From: Empedobacter sedimenti
GTDB lineage: Bacteria > Bacteroidota > Bacteroidia > Flavobacteriales > Weeksellaceae
DNA: 64,000 nt
Assembly: GCF_030005555.1 (NCBI RefSeq)
Contig: NZ_JASCQG010000003.1
Coordinates: forward strand, 186,001-250,000
Direction of reading: 5' to 3'
The position numbers and the translations under genes are program-made. Under the pieces are notes generated by a model. The model worked only from the letters and a program-made list of their open reading frames with translations, was not told the origin of the DNA and ran no database searches. Shown in pieces: positions 50,811-60,800 of the stretch (its first letter is position 1; every line of letters starts with the position of its first letter).

Positions 50811-53405
50811 ATGAGAAAAACTATTTTTCGAATTAGTTTGCTTTTGTGTGCACTAACCTTAAGCAATCAATACACCAATGCCCAAGAAATTACTCCAAAA
50901 CCTATCATCAACGATTCGATTACTGGGACAATTATCGATGCGGTCTCTAAAGAACCTTTGGCTGGAGCTACTGTCCGTTTAGACGGTGTAACTCATCAGG
51001 TACAAACAGATTACAATGGAAATTTTAAATTTATCACAGGACAGAAACTACCCGTTAATTTATCAGTTTTTTTGTCTGGATACGAGGCTAAACATACAAT
51101 TGTAGAATCAACAAACAGCATAATTGAATTAACAACACCAACCGAAAATTTAGATCAAATATTGGTTACTTCTCGTCGACGCAAAGAAAGAATGCAAGAA
51201 GTCCCAATCCCTGTTTCTACCATTCGAGGAACGACAATGGAAGACGCTGGCGCTTTTAATGTAAATCGTCTGAAAGAAATTATTCCAACAGTACAACTTT
51301 ATACATCAAATGCTCGAAATACAACGCTCAATATTCGCGGACTTGGTTCTACTTATGGTTTAACGAATGACGGAATAGATCCCGGTGTTGGATTTTACTT
51401 GGATGGAGTTTACATTGCAAGACCTGCTGCAACTTGGCTAGATTTTATTGATATTGAACAAATTGAAGTTTTACGTGGTCCACAAGGAACATTATTTGGT
51501 AAAAACACAACTGCAGGAGCTTTTAATATCACTTCTCGTTTACCCCTATTTAAACCAGAGGCTAATGTAGAAGTAAGTTATGGAAATTTGGGCTTTATAC
51601 AAGCTAAAACGTCTATTACAGGACCGGTTGCTAAAAATTTAGCCGCACGCGTTTCTTTTTCTGGTACTCAACGAGACGGAAATTTATTTAACGTCTATAC
51701 GAATAGAAAAATAAATGATATTAATAATTTAGGATTCAGAGGTCAATTATTATTTACACCAACAAAAAATTTAAAATTCGTTTTATCAGGAGATTATTCA
51801 GCACAGAAACCTGATGGATATGGTTGGGCAGTTGCAGGTGTTGTAAAAACTCAACGAGCAGATTATCGTCAATTTGATGCCATTATCAAAGATTTAGGGT
51901 ACGAAATTCCTTACAAAAGTGCATTTGATCGTAAAATAGATTTGGACACACAATCAAAAGCTGATAATAAATTGGGAGGAATTGCCTTAAATGCAGACAT
52001 CAAAATTGGAAACGGAACGTTAACCTCAACTTCTGCTTGGCGTCACTGGAAATGGGTACCTTTAAATGATCGTGATTACTTAGGTATTCCTGTCTATACA
52101 ATATCTTCTGGTAATTCTATACATGATCAATGGTCACAAGAATTTAGATATTCAGGTAAAATTAGTGATAACATTAGTGGTGTTGTAGGTCTTTACGGAT
52201 TATGGCAAGATTTATCAACAGATCCAGTTCATACAGAAGAAGCTGGCTCTGCCCTATGGCGTTTCCAGCAAAATACAACAAGTCCACTTTGGAAAACTCC
52301 TGGTTTGTTTGATAATTTTGGTATTAAAACTACTTATGGTATAAAAAGTACAAGTTTAGCTGCATATACTCAAATCGATTGGAGTGTTACTGATAAATTC
52401 CACGTATTACCAGGGATTCGATACAATTATGATAAAAAAGTAGCGCATTATGATCGTCAAACTTATGGAGGTTTACAAACGACAGATCCTGCATTGATTG
52501 CTCTAAAAAATGGTGTTTATACAAATCAAACTTTTGACGTTGATGCAGATGAAGGAAATTGGTCGGGTCAGTTATCACTTCAATATAAATTCAATCCACG
52601 TTGGAATGCCTATGCAACATATTCGATAAGCTATAAACCAATTGGTGTAAATGTTGGAGGACTACCAACTGACAAAGGAAAAGTATTGACAGATTTAGCA
52701 AAAGTGAGGCCAGAAGCAGTTCATCATACTGAGATTGGTTTCAAATCAAATCCTACAAAAAATACTTTATTAAATGTGACTATTTATCAATCAGATATAA
52801 AAGATTATCAAACACTTGTACAAACGCCAGAACCTGGTGTAAATAGAGGATATTTGGCTAATGCAGAAAAAGTAAGAGTAAGAGGAATTGAACTAGACGG
52901 AAACATTTCGATTCAGAAATTTTTAAAAATAACAGGAGCCTTAGCCTACACAGATGCAAAATATGTAAAATTTACTAACGCACCAGTTCCATTAGAAGAA
53001 GTTGGAGGAGCTCAAGCTTTTAAAGATGTTTCAGGAGGTGTTTTACCAGGTGTTTCGAAATGGTCATGGTCTTTAGGTGCTGAAGCAACACAAAAAGGAA
53101 AATTGATTGGATTAGAAGGCTCATATTTCTTAGGTGTTGATACATTTCATCGCTCCGAATTTTCATCAAGCTCTTCTCCTTCAAAGTATCTAAACATAGA
53201 GGGTTATACGTTACTAAATGCACGAATTGGATTTAGAGCAACTAACGGAATTTCAGTCTTCGTATGGAGTAGAAATTTGACAAACAAAGATTATTATGAA
53301 CAATTATTAGCTGCACCAGGAAGTTATGGACAATATGCCGGCATTGTTGCAGACCCTAGAACTTACGGAATCACATTTCGATATAATTTCAAATCAAACA
53401 ATTAA
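50811..53405 (+). CDS. TonB-dependent outer-membrane receptor
   Basis: An 864-residue receptor. Order: signal peptide (1-24, TNAQ end), carboxypeptidase-regulatory-like domain (about 37-105: SGTIIDAVSKEPLAGATVRLDG), plug (about 118-250, with VTSRRRKERMQEVPIPVSTI and VLRGPQGTLFGKNTTAGAFNI), and a 22-strand-type barrel ending TYGITFRYNF. The plug resembles the proteobacterial-style receptors for siderophores or small organic ligands more than SusC. There is no SusD-like partner, so the ligand is unknown. A long leader with a leader-peptide candidate lies upstream; a terminator follows. Confidence 0.93.
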   Translation: MRKTIFRISLLLCALTLSNQYTNAQEITPKPIINDSITGTIIDAVSKEPLAGATVRLDGVTHQVQTDYNGNFKFITGQKLPVNLSVFLSGYEAKHTIVESTNSIIELTTPTENLDQILVTSRRRKERMQEVPIPVSTIRGTTMEDAGAFNVNRLKEIIPTVQLYTSNARNTTLNIRGLGSTYGLTNDGIDPGVGFYLDGVYIARPAATWLDFIDIEQIEVLRGPQGTLFGKNTTAGAFNITSRLPLFKPEANVEVSYGNLGFIQAKTSITGPVAKNLAARVSFSGTQRDGNLFNVYTNRKINDINNLGFRGQLLFTPTKNLKFVLSGDYSAQKPDGYGWAVAGVVKTQRADYRQFDAIIKDLGYEIPYKSAFDRKIDLDTQSKADNKLGGIALNADIKIGNGTLTSTSAWRHWKWVPLNDRDYLGIPVYTISSGNSIHDQWSQEFRYSGKISDNISGVVGLYGLWQDLSTDPVHTEEAGSALWRFQQNTTSPLWKTPGLFDNFGIKTTYGIKSTSLAAYTQIDWSVTDKFHVLPGIRYNYDKKVAHYDRQTYGGLQTTDPALIALKNGVYTNQTFDVDADEGNWSGQLSLQYKFNPRWNAYATYSISYKPIGVNVGGLPTDKGKVLTDLAKVRPEAVHHTEIGFKSNPTKNTLLNVTIYQSDIKDYQTLVQTPEPGVNRGYLANAEKVRVRGIELDGNISIQKFLKITGALAYTDAKYVKFTNAPVPLEEVGGAQAFKDVSGGVLPGVSKWSWSLGAEATQKGKLIGLEGSYFLGVDTFHRSEFSSSSSPSKYLNIEGYTLLNARIGFRATNGISVFVWSRNLTNKDYYEQLLAAPGSYGQYAGIVADPRTYGITFRYNFKSNN

Positions 53406-53413
53406 ATTTTGTA

Positions 53414-53447
53414 AACAAAACGAGAAGCCTAAAGCTTCTCGTTTTTG
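53414..53447. terminator. Bidirectional terminator behind the TonB-dependent receptor
   Basis: AAAACGAGAAGC (53417-53428) pairs with GCTTCTCGTTTT (53434-53445) between convergent genes. Confidence 0.87.
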
Positions 53448-53453
53448 TTTTAT

Positions 53454-53897
53454 TTAAAATATTTTTCCTATTTGTCTGAATGGCCAAGAAATTGTTTGAC
53501 CTAACTTTTTTATTAATGTTTCTTTTTTGAAATTAAAACTTATCGGACCATCTGATGTACTTACATAATACTTCTTAACACTCGGATTATCATACATTTT
53601 CAGCATCATAACTTTATCAAAGTCATCTACTTTTTTAATATACCTTACTTTATTAAAATCTACATATTCCAAATAAACCCTATGCTTTATTTCCTTTGGA
53701 ACATTTAAACTAAACTTACCCTCATTATCTGTAATAGTAGAAATCTTAGAATCAAATACTTTTACTTCGTAATCTGTCATAGGAAAACCATCTGTATCAA
53801 GATAAACACCATTAACTTGAACAAAATCTGAAGATTGAGTTTGCGCAAAACTTAAAATTCCAAGAAGAATTAATATTAAAACATAAAATTTTCTCAT
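53454..53897 (-). CDS. Exported carboxypeptidase-regulatory-like domain protein
   Basis: A 147-residue protein with a signal peptide (ends SFAQ, residue 19) and one beta-sandwich domain (about 25-100: VNGVYLDTDGFPMTDYEVKVFDSKISTITDNEGKFSLNVP) like the N-terminal domain of TonB receptors, but without plug or barrel. The C-terminus is basic (KKETLIKKLGQTISWPFRQIGKIF). It may be a stand-alone envelope protein; function unknown. Confidence 0.75.
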   Translation of the reverse strand: MRKFYVLILILLGILSFAQTQSSDFVQVNGVYLDTDGFPMTDYEVKVFDSKISTITDNEGKFSLNVPKEIKHRVYLEYVDFNKVRYIKKVDDFDKVMMLKMYDNPSVKKYYVSTSDGPISFNFKKETLIKKLGQTISWPFRQIGKIF

Positions 53898-54043
53898 AAA
53901 AATTTTTAATTAAAACAGCCTAAAAAACTGACTTTTCAATAAAATTAAACTTTTTTTTAAAATTTTTCAAACCTCAACCAACCTTTTTGCAAAAAGATGA
54001 ATCTATAAAGAAAGAACAGTATTAACCTTAAATATAAATTGAC

Positions 54044-54994
54044 ATGAAAAACAAAGCATTTTTAGACATTCTTTTCGAAAACCGAAACAAAGAATACGGC
54101 GCATATCAGCTAAGACAAATTGCTGATCATGATTTAATGAGATCTCTTTTTGTAGGGATTGGTATTGTAGCTTTAATTACAAGTGGAACTTTGTATGCAA
54201 ACTACAAACTAACAAACCTTGATTTATCAAAAGGAGATGATGGTGTAGTAGTCATATTAGATGATCTTACTCCTACAAAAATTGAGGAAAAAGAAGTTGT
54301 TGTTCCTCCAAAAGAAGAACCTCCGATGGAGAAAAAAGTAATACAATTGAATACAGATCAAGCGAAGCACATTATTCCAACGCCTACAGATAATCCTAAA
54401 AAAGAAGAAACAGTACAATCTGTTCAAGAATTGGAGAAAAAAGATCTTGGAACAGAAAATAGAGACGGAATTGCTTCTACTGGACAAACTGGTGGTGGAA
54501 AAGTGAGCGAAGAAGGGGATAAATTTGGTGGTCCAAACACTGATATCCCAGAAGGATCTAAAGAAGAGAAGAAACCTGTTGTTAATCCTAATGCAACAAT
54601 TAACTCAAGACAAGCATCTGTTATGGCGATATATCCTGGCTGCGAAAGCGAAAGCAAAAAAGGAAATGAAGCTTTAACAAAATGTATGAGTGATAAAATC
54701 TCTAAAGAGTTAGGAAGCGAATTGAGCGATTTTGCTGAAACTGCTTCTCGAAACAACATAAGTTCTGCTGTTGCAAAAATGCAATTCGTGATTAATAAAA
54801 ACGGAGAAATTTCGCAAGTAAAATCATTGAATGGTAGTAATCAAGATTTAGGAAAAGAGGCCAAATCTGCTTTAGAGCGTATTAACAAACAAATTGCGCG
54901 AAAAGGTAAAAAAATTACACCTGCAAAAGGTCAAGATGGTACAGATGCAAATTTACTTTTCTCGATTCCAGTAAAATTTCAGACAGCTGAATAA
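54044..54994 (+). CDS. tonB: Energy transducer TonB
   Basis: A 316-residue inner-membrane protein that couples proton-motive force to outer-membrane receptors. A short cytoplasmic N-terminus (ENRNKEYGAYQLRQIADHDLMRSL) typical of Bacteroidota TonB precedes one membrane helix (about 32-52). A Pro/Glu/Lys-rich periplasmic spacer follows (about 80-190), then a C-terminal TonB domain (about 195-316) with PGCESE and SIPVKFQ. The exbB/exbD genes are not in the window. It is followed by a small membrane protein and a PstS-like protein. Confidence 0.9.
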   Translation: MKNKAFLDILFENRNKEYGAYQLRQIADHDLMRSLFVGIGIVALITSGTLYANYKLTNLDLSKGDDGVVVILDDLTPTKIEEKEVVVPPKEEPPMEKKVIQLNTDQAKHIIPTPTDNPKKEETVQSVQELEKKDLGTENRDGIASTGQTGGGKVSEEGDKFGGPNTDIPEGSKEEKKPVVNPNATINSRQASVMAIYPGCESESKKGNEALTKCMSDKISKELGSELSDFAETASRNNISSAVAKMQFVINKNGEISQVKSLNGSNQDLGKEAKSALERINKQIARKGKKITPAKGQDGTDANLLFSIPVKFQTAE

Positions 54995-55013
54995 ATAATA
55001 CACTTTTCTTTCT

Positions 55014-55053
55014 GAAACCATTGCATACAAAATTCATTGTGTGTGATGGTTTC
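55014..55053 (+). other. Stem-loop behind tonB
   Basis: GAAACCAT (55014-55021) pairs with ATGGTTTC (55046-55053), with further partial pairing inside. No U-run follows, so it may stabilise the 3' end or be a weak terminator. Confidence 0.4.
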
Positions 55054-55138
55054 TTTGTGAAAAAAAATCTTAAACATCACACAAATTTTAATTTTAAGCA
55101 TCACCTCAATCAATAAAATTGTAACTTCGTCGCGAATT

Positions 55139-55333
55139 ATGAATAAGAGTATTGCATACGGATTGATTGGTTTCGGTTATTTTTTAATCGGAATTTTTAC
55201 TTGGATATATAAGTTTTTTATCATCAAGTTAGATGATACAAAAGCTATGTTATTAGGTATTTTATTTATTGTTTACGGCGCATTTCGAGTTTTTCGTGCT
55301 ATAAAAGCTTATAAAAATGATCAAAAAAATTAG
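55139..55333 (+). CDS. Small membrane protein between tonB and the PstS-like gene
   Basis: A 64-residue protein with two membrane helices (about 5-27 and 34-55) and a basic C-terminus. It overlaps the PstS-like lipoprotein gene by 17 bases, so the pair is co-translated. A TAACTTCG sequence (near 55121) is a near-match to a -7 box. Function unknown; it might anchor or assist the lipoprotein. Confidence 0.72.
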   Translation: MNKSIAYGLIGFGYFLIGIFTWIYKFFIIKLDDTKAMLLGILFIVYGAFRVFRAIKAYKNDQKN

Positions 55334-56267
55334 TTTAATTGCTTTAGCAAGTTTCATTGCACTTTCGTCTGTTAATTGTAAAGACAAAGAGGCTAAAACT
55401 GAATTAGAGAAACAAGCCAACAAAACGGCTGTGAAACGTGCTTTGCACGAATATGGAGAATTAACAATGACGGTTGATCCAAGTTTTAAAAATTTGGCTC
55501 AATCTTTTGCAGATATGTACATGGTTGATTATCCTGATGTAAAAATTACTGTAAACGAAGAAATCGAGGAAAAAGCAATCAAGGATTTTTATGAAGGTAA
55601 AATTCCATTATTAATGGTAAGTAAACCACTTACAAAAGCACAACAAGAGCATTTATTTGAAAAAACAAAAATCAAATATGTTTCGTCTGCAATTGCATTG
55701 GACGCAACTGTTTTTATCACTTCAGTTGATAATCCTGCTACTTCGGTAAGTATAAAAGATATTAAAGCAAATTTATACCAACAGAATCCGAAAATTAATT
55801 TTGTTTACGATCATCCCAATTCGGCAAATTACAATACAGTAAATGAAAGACTTAAATTAACTGTACCGAAAGATTCGAAAGTAACTGCAATGGGTGATGC
55901 TGAAAAGGTTATCAACTATATGCAACAAGATAAAAATGCAATTGGAATTATTGGTTTGAATATTTTGAGTGATAAAGGAAATCCTAAGATTGCTGAGTAT
56001 TTAAAACATGTCAAAATATTGAATGTAGTTGATGATAAAGGAAAAGAAATTGCACCTACAATACCAAATATGAGAAACGGAATTTACCCTTTTTATCGTT
56101 TAATTTATATTCTGAAAAACGAAGTTGGTTTCGGAATTGGAGCAGGATATTCGAGATTTGCAGGTTCGCAGCGAGGACAAAAAATTGTAACACGCGAAAG
56201 CCTACAACCATATTTTATCTATAAAAGAGATGTTGTGATGAATAATTTAGAACAACCTATACAATAA
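55317..56267 (+). CDS. PstS-like periplasmic substrate-binding lipoprotein
   Basis: A 316-residue protein with a lipobox (ALSSVNC, Cys21) and a bilobed periplasmic-binding fold of the phosphate-binding type: TMTVDPSFKNLAQSFADMYMVDYPDVKITVNEE, KIPLLMVSKPLTKAQ, NAIGIIGLNILSDKG and the C-terminal GSQRGQKIVTRESLQP. No pstC, pstA or pstB gene is near. It instead follows tonB, so ABC-type phosphate uptake is not supported by context; a signalling or TonB-complex role is possible. It is followed by a terminator. Confidence 0.8.
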   Translation: MIKKISLIALASFIALSSVNCKDKEAKTELEKQANKTAVKRALHEYGELTMTVDPSFKNLAQSFADMYMVDYPDVKITVNEEIEEKAIKDFYEGKIPLLMVSKPLTKAQQEHLFEKTKIKYVSSAIALDATVFITSVDNPATSVSIKDIKANLYQQNPKINFVYDHPNSANYNTVNERLKLTVPKDSKVTAMGDAEKVINYMQQDKNAIGIIGLNILSDKGNPKIAEYLKHVKILNVVDDKGKEIAPTIPNMRNGIYPFYRLIYILKNEVGFGIGAGYSRFAGSQRGQKIVTRESLQPYFIYKRDVVMNNLEQPIQ

Positions 56268-56270
56268 CAA

Positions 56271-56300
56271 GAAAACCTTCCGAATTGGAAGTTTTTTTTT
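56271..56300 (+). terminator. Terminator of the PstS-like gene
   Basis: An AAAACCTTCC / GGAAGTTTT stem with a single bulge, then a run of ten T. Confidence 0.82.
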
Positions 56301-56301
56301 G

Positions 56302-56886
56302 TTATTTCTTGACTGGATAATCTTTATGATTTTCTTTTATCTTTTTAATCTTTTCGAAATTTGAATTAAAATTTCCATTAAACAACTTTTTTATTTCTTT
56401 TTGCTTAATCAACCAATCTTCCATTGGACTTCCTTTATTTATTTTAGTTGTATCAACTTCACTTAATAATTCTGTTACACTTTTATCTATTTTGATAATA
56501 TTTTCAAAAGTATCAAAAATTAGTTGAGCCAAATCATTAGGTTGCATCACACTCCCCAATGTGTAAGACACTACCATCGGATAATCTTTATAATGTTTAT
56601 ATAATTCCACAATTCGATTATCATCTCTGTAAACTAGTTCTTCACTTGAATAGATTCTTAGGACATCGTTAGAATTTTTTGCTAAATAAAACAAATCATC
56701 ATTTGACAATTTATCTTTTACTTTTTCAAATTTTGTGTAAACTTTACTTTTATTTCCTCCAACACCAATGTGAGGAGATTCAGCATTCTCTTCAAGTAAT
56801 AAAGATTTAATCAATCTTTGATTCTTCAAAGATAATTGACCAAATGAAATAATAGGTAAGAAAAATAGAAATAAAATTCTTTTCAT
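56302..56886 (-). CDS. Exported protein of unknown function coupled to PorP/SprF
   Basis: A 194-residue protein with a signal peptide (FLPIISFGQ, residues 1-16). The mature part is charged and helical (LSNDDLFYLAKNSNDVLRIYSSEE, VVSYTLGSVMQPNDLAQLIFDTF), which suggests a helical repeat fold. Its ATG overlaps the PorP stop by one base (TAATG), so it should be translated with the type IX secretion-related gene upstream. I recognise no family; an accessory role for the surface complex is inferred. Confidence 0.68.
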   Translation of the reverse strand: MKRILFLFFLPIISFGQLSLKNQRLIKSLLLEENAESPHIGVGGNKSKVYTKFEKVKDKLSNDDLFYLAKNSNDVLRIYSSEELVYRDDNRIVELYKHYKDYPMVVSYTLGSVMQPNDLAQLIFDTFENIIKIDKSVTELLSEVDTTKINKGSPMEDWLIKQKEIKKLFNGNFNSNFEKIKKIKENHKDYPVKK

Positions 56887-57848
56887 TACTCAAAACGTTC
56901 TCCCCAAGGATTTTGTAAATCAAAACCTAAACTAAATAACATTCCGTTTTTGCGTCCATCAACTTGATAATCTGACAAACCAATATCGTAAGAAACACCC
57001 GCTTTTAAAGCGCCAACTTTCAGTTTTAAAATTGGAGAAATAAACAACGGATTACTATTCTTAGAATCCATTCCTTGCTTGTAGCCTACTCCAATACCAA
57101 CACCTTGTCCATTATCACCAAAACCAATATGCGACATCAAATTGATATCTAAATGACGCTCTGAACTCGAATTCATATTATAAACCAAAGATGGTTCTAA
57201 TGCAATTCCTTCCGCTACATTCCATTTATAACCAAAATTAAAATAATACCAGGTTGGCAAAGGCTCAATATTATTGATGTAATATTCGTTTTGAGAAAGT
57301 GGAATATCTAAAACCGAAACTCCACCAAAAAATCCTGCATATTTAAACGATAATCCTAAATTGGCAAAAAATGTAGAGTATTTATCATCCCCATTCAACA
57401 CAGGATCACCTGGTTCTCCTGCTATAATTTTAGAATAATCAAATCGTTGCGAAACATTAGATGCTCCTGCTCCAAAAGAGAAAACTGATGCTTCTTCAGA
57501 ATCGTAGGTTCTATCCTCTAACGGAATATGATAAGCTGCATTAATTCCGAAACCTGTCATTTTAATTGCGCCATTTCGATCATTAAAAAACTGTGCTCCG
57601 ATAGCTAATCGATCATAAACAATTCCGTGCGCACTTACTGTTTGCGTACTTGGGCTATCAGGCAAATCGTCCCATTGATTACGGTGCGTTCCTGTTACAG
57701 AAATTACGTTGGGGTCTTGTCCTGCATACGAAGGATTAATTAACATTCTATCGCTTACCAAATAGTGATTATAGAATGGTAATCCTTGTTGTGCTTCTAC
57801 TTTCGATAACGAAAATACGGCAAGTATAATAAGAGATATTTTTTTCAT
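56886..57848 (-). CDS. PorP/SprF family type IX secretion membrane protein
   Basis: A 320-residue outer-membrane beta-barrel. The N-terminus after the signal peptide (AQQGLPFYNHYLVSDRMLINPSYAGQDPNVISVTGTHRNQW) is the PorP/SprF hallmark; the C-terminus ends GMLFSLGFDLQNP. Such proteins anchor or export a neighbouring type IX secretion substrate, here the type B cargo gene 17 bases upstream. It overlaps the downstream exported unknown by one base. Confidence 0.92.
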   Translation of the reverse strand: MKKISLIILAVFSLSKVEAQQGLPFYNHYLVSDRMLINPSYAGQDPNVISVTGTHRNQWDDLPDSPSTQTVSAHGIVYDRLAIGAQFFNDRNGAIKMTGFGINAAYHIPLEDRTYDSEEASVFSFGAGASNVSQRFDYSKIIAGEPGDPVLNGDDKYSTFFANLGLSFKYAGFFGGVSVLDIPLSQNEYYINNIEPLPTWYYFNFGYKWNVAEGIALEPSLVYNMNSSSERHLDINLMSHIGFGDNGQGVGIGVGYKQGMDSKNSNPLFISPILKLKVGALKAGVSYDIGLSDYQVDGRKNGMLFSLGFDLQNPWGERFE

Positions 57849-57865
57849 AAAAGTGTTTCAATCAA

Positions 57866-60800
57866 CTAATTGGTTTTGCGTTTTACTAATATACTACCAG
57901 AATACTGAACTTGCAATACATTTGATTCATTTATTGGCGTTAAAACATACCAATATGTATTTTCTGCAACTGGTTTTCCGTTGTGCATTCCATTCCATTC
58001 AATAATATTAACCCCTTCTTTATAGTAAATTTGTTTACCATAACGGTCAAAAATTATCAAACGGTACGATTCTGTTGTATCTCCAATTCCTTTTGGTTTC
58101 CAAACATCATTTATACCATCGCCATTTGGTGTAACAACATTTGGTAAAGATAAATAAGTAACAATACGAGGTTCTGAGATTGCACAATCATCAGAACTTA
58201 CTCTAACTTTGAAATTCGTGAAATTATCAGGAATTATTAACTCATTTGATGTTTGATATGGAATTAAGACGTTGTCATTTTCATCAAACAAAGCATATTT
58301 TAATACTCCATTTCCTTTTGCCGAAACGATAATACTTTTTTCATTGATTTGAATTTTTGTAATGGTTGGTTTTGGATAATTATCGACAACTAAAGTTTTT
58401 ACAACAGAACATTTCGAAGTCTTATCTTCAATTGTAATTTTATATGTTCCCGCAATAAGATTAAAAACGTCAACTCCAGCAACTTTTGATCCATCTTCTT
58501 TTTCTACTACATAATTATAATTTGCGTAATTAGCTTGTTTTGTAAAATCTAATTCGTACAGTTTATCTGTACAAATTAATTCTTTCGACGGAACTACAAT
58601 AGCCGGTAAACTATTTTTTTGATAATACAATTTTACAGTAACCGAACCACAATAATTTGGATCTACCAACTCAATATCTACAAAACTTTTATTTGGAGTA
58701 AACTCTCTAAAAATTTGATCTTTATCTTTTAAAGAAGTAAGTGAATAATTGTCCTTAATGTATTTTAAAATAGTGTCTATTTCGTTTATTGCATATGAGT
58801 CTCCTCCTTCACAATAAACAATAGAATGACTAGAAATATAACTATTAAGTGCTGGTGGAACAACGCTTAAACTTGTTTTTTTATTAACGATAATTGTTTT
58901 CTCTGTAACACATCTATTATCATGTATATTCTTAAAAAGTACTTTTATTTGAGCTTTTCCACTTGCATCAAAAGTTAATGGTGTAGAGTTGTCGTGCATT
59001 ATCTCTATTGGAAATAAATTAATCGTATTCGCTCCAAACAACTCACTTAAAACCTGATCGTTAATCGTTATCAAATTGTTACAGTCTGCTGTCAATTCTT
59101 TACTTGGATTTTGTACATCTGGTTTTGTAACTACTTGAAGTTTCAATTTTAAATCTTCCGACCAACACATTTCTCCAATTGGTTTTACTCGAAAAGAAAT
59201 TAATTCATCTTGATTATCATTTAAATGTATGTCTGAAATACCTTGAAACTCTAAATCTGTACGTCCAAGCTGCGTTTTAAGATGATTTTCTATTTCACTT
59301 TTTGAGAAATTATATCCTGATCCAATATCAGTACAAGTAGAATTTAGTGTTTGCAACGTCACATTACTATTATTGAACATTGGTTCTCTTAGATCAAAAT
59401 TTAACTCCTTTGCTGTATCACAAATTGCATTTCCATTATCTGTGGCTAAAGCTTTTACGATAATTTTTCCTCCTTTATTTGTTTTTATATAGGTAAATAA
59501 ATCTGTTACTTGAGTAATTCCATCAGCTTGAAAATACTTTAGTATATATGATTTTCCATTCTGAATTTCCGTAATTGCATCACTTACATGAGCTTGTGAA
59601 AAATCTGCTAAACAAATATTATTAATTGAAGCATTTTGTATCGTAGCCTCAGAAGTTTTAGTAACCTCAAAATTAATTGGATTACTTATACAACCCCCAT
59701 TTCTTGGCTTTACTTTAACTTGATAATTCAAATTTGAAGTGATTGGAGTCATAGTTCCATTACCAATATTCGCTCCATTCAAAGTTACAATCAAATCATA
59801 ATCATTTCTTGAAAAAGGAATTTTAGAATAGATTTGATCAAAATTGATTTGATAACTTGAACTACATGTAGCATCAGAAATGGTTCCTGTTAATATTGGT
59901 GTTCCTTGTATTAATTTAATTATTTTTTCTTCAGAATCAACTGGACAACTTCCATTATAAGAAACCACAATTTTAAGATTAGCAACTTCTCCTGCATTTA
60001 AATTAATTACACCATTTTCTGTAAATAGAGTCCCATTTATAGTTTTTATTCTATAATTAGAAAGATTTGTTCCTACTGGAAAAAGTAAATTTAAAAGCTT
60101 AATCTCCTTTAAAACATAGGTATTTGTACATTCAAAAACCTGAATAGCTGATGAATTAAAATTAAACTGATGTTGAGGAATAAAACTTAACGGAATTGTA
60201 TAAATATATTTTAGATTACCAGAAGCATCCTTTACTTGTGCATACAACGTAGTTGCATTAGAAAAAGTTGTTCCTGAATTTACAACTGTACTAAAAGTAT
60301 TATCTGAATAAATTGTAATATTATCTAACCCAGAATTTGAGCGTATTTCATCATAAATTTCTTGATATGTATATGGAATATTAAAACAATTTGTATTGAA
60401 TCTCATAATAGTTCTTTCTTCAGCAACATTTATTTTGATATCAAAAGGATCAGTATTCGACGATCCGTAAACAACAATAACTATTGTTTCACCATTTTTT
60501 AAAATCTCTCCTCCTTCAAAAGCTTTTGCATAACCAGTAGCACTTGATGTAAAGTTTGATTCACATATATTAGTTAAGCCTTCTCTTAAACCTTTTATAT
60601 TAGTGGATCCTTGAACAGATCTATTAGCCTTAATTGTTCCACCATTTTCAAAAATTGCGGTTGGTAATCGTCCTGCAGCTAACTTCCAAACAACAAAACG
60701 AAAATCAGGTTTTGTTGCAACTAAATCAAATGCAAAAGCCATATCAAAGTTTGCTTTAAATGAATAAAACTTATAATTATCTGAGAAATTAACACTACAA

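Noticed and set aside
54424-54759. 111-codon open frame on the minus strand
   Set aside because: Antisense to the tonB coding region; composition follows the opposite strand's codons.
55317-56267. Phosphate ABC transport operon
   Set aside because: The PstS-like gene lacks pstC, pstA, pstB and phoU neighbours in the window.
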